Source: Methanomicrobiales archaeon (GTDB taxonomy: Archaea; Halobacteriota; Methanomicrobia; Methanomicrobiales; Methanoculleaceae). From it: a stretch of 54,342 nt of DNA. Of the stretch, positions 52,660-54,342 are shown piece by piece. The first letter of the stretch is position 1, and each line of letters begins with the position of its first letter. The notes under the pieces were generated by a model. That model was not told where the DNA came from, did not search any database, and saw nothing but the letters and a program-made list of their open reading frames with translations. The position numbers were made by a program, and so were the translations under genes. The stretch spans positions 1 to 54,342 of the forward strand of contig JAAZGM010000017.1 of assembly GCA_012511245.1 (NCBI GenBank). The letters are read 5' to 3'.

Positions 52660-53817
52660 ATGGAGAGGTACCCTGAGAACAGAGCAGGAGTTTTTGCCCC
52701 CCAGAAGGGCGGGTACGATGCGTTCATCCCGCACCCATTGCCTCCACTGGATCTTGTTCTCGATGAAGGACTTTTGTATCTGCTATCAAAAGCTGACGGT
52801 GCCCTTGCTCGCCTTGATGGAGTCACTCAGGTGCTCCCGAACCCGGATCTTTTCGTGGCGATGTACATCAAGAAAGAGGCTCTGTTAAGCTCGCAGATCG
52901 AAGGCACGCAGGCATCTTTACAGGGAGTACTTGAGTTTGAGGCGCACCTCCGACCCAGGGATGATATCAACGAGATACAGGAGGTAGTGAACTACATAAA
53001 GGCGCTCCATCATGGTATCGAGAAACTGGAGTTCGCACCGTTCTCTCTTGACCTGATGAATGAAATCCATCGTTTTCTCATTCAGGGGGCACGGGGTTCA
53101 CATAAGTTCCCGGGTCAACTGCGGCGTGTTCAGAACTGGATCGGTCTATCGGGAGGGACTATCCGGGATGCAGTATTTGTCCCGCCGCCGCCGGAACAGG
53201 TTCCGGGGCTCATGCAGGATCTGGAACAGTTTATCCAGAGCAATGACAGGACGCCGACACTGGTAAAGGCCGCTCTCATCCATGCCCAGCTGGAGACGAT
53301 CCATCCGTACCTGGATGGTAACGGAAGAATGGGGAGACTGATGATAACGTTTTACCTCTATTACAAGGATGTTCTGGCGAGGCCATTGCTCTACCTCAGT
53401 TACTATCTGAAGAAGAACCGGGAGAAGTACTATATGCTCCTCAACGGGATCCGATACCACGGGAACTGGGGGGCGTGGCTTGAATTCTTCCTTCAGGGCG
53501 TCATCGAGGTCTCCAATAACTCTCTTGAGACGGCGAAGAGAATAATCCAGCTCAAAGAGACACTGATCGAGAAACTGCTGGAGAACAACGTCGGCGGTGT
53601 TCACGCAGTAAAGCTGATCGATATGCTTTTTAACCGCCCTATCATCACAATCGCACAAATTACAGAGGAATTACAGGTCAGCCGCCAGACTGCAACCAAA
53701 CTGGTGGGGCGGTTTGAGGATATCGGTATCGTGGAAGAGATTACCGGGAAAGTGCGGTATAAGCAGTATATGTTTGTGGATTACGTCCGGATCATCGAGG
53801 AAGGCACACGGATGTAG
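52660..53817 (+). CDS. Fic family protein with inhibitory helix and C-terminal wHTH
   Basis: A 385-residue Fic protein that likely transfers AMP to a protein side chain. The active-site loop HPYLDGNGRMGR (215-226) is complete, and LSSQIEG near 76-82 fits the inhibitory [S/T]xxxE[G/N] motif (S77, E81, G82), so this is a self-inhibited class II enzyme. The C-terminal 80 residues (from about 305) contain IAQITEELQVSRQTATKLVGRFEDIG, a winged helix likely to bind DNA. The ATG at 52660 is chosen by TATA spacing. An Imm5-like gene follows 45 nt later. The palindromic array upstream may be its own operator. Confidence 0.9.
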   Translation: MERYPENRAGVFAPQKGGYDAFIPHPLPPLDLVLDEGLLYLLSKADGALARLDGVTQVLPNPDLFVAMYIKKEALLSSQIEGTQASLQGVLEFEAHLRPRDDINEIQEVVNYIKALHHGIEKLEFAPFSLDLMNEIHRFLIQGARGSHKFPGQLRRVQNWIGLSGGTIRDAVFVPPPPEQVPGLMQDLEQFIQSNDRTPTLVKAALIHAQLETIHPYLDGNGRMGRLMITFYLYYKDVLARPLLYLSYYLKKNREKYYMLLNGIRYHGNWGAWLEFFLQGVIEVSNNSLETAKRIIQLKETLIEKLLENNVGGVHAVKLIDMLFNRPIITIAQITEELQVSRQTATKLVGRFEDIGIVEEITGKVRYKQYMFVDYVRIIEEGTRM

Positions 53818-53862
53818 TCTTTCATCTCCGCAGGCAACGAACCGCCGGGAGGCCGGCAACCG

Positions 53863-54342
53863 ATGAAGAAATACAGCAGAGATGATCAGATAACGATGGC
53901 GTTCTGGGCTGCTGATTGCGCCGAACGAGTCCTCCCGCTCTTTGAAGCGGCACATCCGGGGGACGACCGCCCGCATAGAGCCATCGCGGCGTGCCGGGCG
54001 TGGGCCAGGACAGGCATATTCCGGATGATCGATATCCGTGGGGCATCTCTTGGGGCTCATGCCGCCGCCCGCGATGCGGAGGAGGGGAGCGCGGCCCGGT
54101 TTGCCGCCCGGGCTGCGGGTCAGGCGGTGGCGACCGCTCACGTTCCCCAGCACGCCTACGGGGCGGCGTGGTACGCCCTCAAAGCCGTCGCGGCGGCGAA
54201 CCCGGCGGAGGTCACCCTGGAGCGGGAGTGGCAGGCGGCGCGGCTCCCGGAGGGACTCAGAGAGGAGATCATGGGGAGGATTGTTGTTTTTGAGCGTGGA
54301 GGCGGGGTTACTGTTAAACTGAGGAAGGGGGAGGGGTTTTGA
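53863..54342 (+). CDS. Imm5-like putative immunity protein
   Basis: A 159-residue, alanine-rich helical protein resembling the Imm5-like immunity family. Typical blocks are FWAADCAERVLPLFEAAHPGDDRP (about 14-37), AIAACRAWARTG and AARAAGQAVATAHVPQHAYGAAWYALKA. Such proteins usually neutralise a polymorphic toxin. It follows the Fic gene on the same strand after 45 nt, so the pair may be a toxin or modifier with its immunity. Its stop codon is the last codon of the window. Confidence 0.7.
   Translation: MKKYSRDDQITMAFWAADCAERVLPLFEAAHPGDDRPHRAIAACRAWARTGIFRMIDIRGASLGAHAAARDAEEGSAARFAARAAGQAVATAHVPQHAYGAAWYALKAVAAANPAEVTLEREWQAARLPEGLREEIMGRIVVFERGGGVTVKLRKGEGF

Overview
The window reads as a chromosomal segment of a high-GC methanogenic archaeon, most likely a Methanoculleus-like member of the Methanomicrobiales. 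Support comes from an archaeal ATP-dependent DNA ligase, an Nre-family PCNA client, DUF2117, a dihydropteroate-synthase-like protein, archaeal FAD synthase, DUF61, a four-subunit pyruvate:ferredoxin oxidoreductase, and many TATA-type promoters about 25-30 nt upstream of start codons, several of them leaderless. The genus is an inference from gene content and composition. I saw no rRNA, tRNA, CRISPR array, transposase or integrase.

Layout. 1-12 kb: DNA ligase convergent with Nre, DUF2117, an AIM24-like protein, an HNH nuclease, a YgiQ radical SAM protein, an acyltransferase, an MBL-fold hydrolase, a PAS-only sensor and a large helical orphan. 12-16 kb: Hsp20, a zinc-ribbon protein and the por operon (order B-A-C-D). 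16-34 kb: a cell-surface locus. Its first half (15.9-25.6 kb) has a CapA-like enzyme, three CapK/PaaK-like adenylating enzymes, two FemAB/GNAT-like acyltransferases and a divergent RaSEA-like radical SAM protein. Its second half (25.9-34.2 kb) is one minus-strand operon with a GT2, WecB, WecC, a GT4, an (alpha/alpha)-toroid protein and a bi-domain oxidoreductase; WecB and WecC would supply UDP-ManNAcA. 34.6-41 kb: housekeeping genes (truA, PHP, DHPS-like, JAMM, ribL, exporter, YgjP-like, MerR-like, DUF61). 41-52 kb: a decayed M28 peptidase, two paralogous methyltransferases, glutamine synthetase, MGMT, a LUD protein, MscS, an RNB ribonuclease, a GNAT, and an UPF0210/ACT pair. 52-54.3 kb: a Fic protein with a C-terminal winged helix, preceded by a palindrome-rich tandem repeat and followed by an Imm5-like immunity gene.

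The most interesting parts are (1) the Fic-wHTH/Imm5-like module, whose promoter lies beside a 119-bp tandem duplication packed with TGTAAGGTAAC-type half sites; (2) the CapA/CapK/FemAB cluster, which looks like machinery to activate a carboxylic or amino acid and attach it to a surface polymer; and (3) the RaSEA-like gene, which has no ATG, GTG or TTG upstream of its cluster-binding cysteines.
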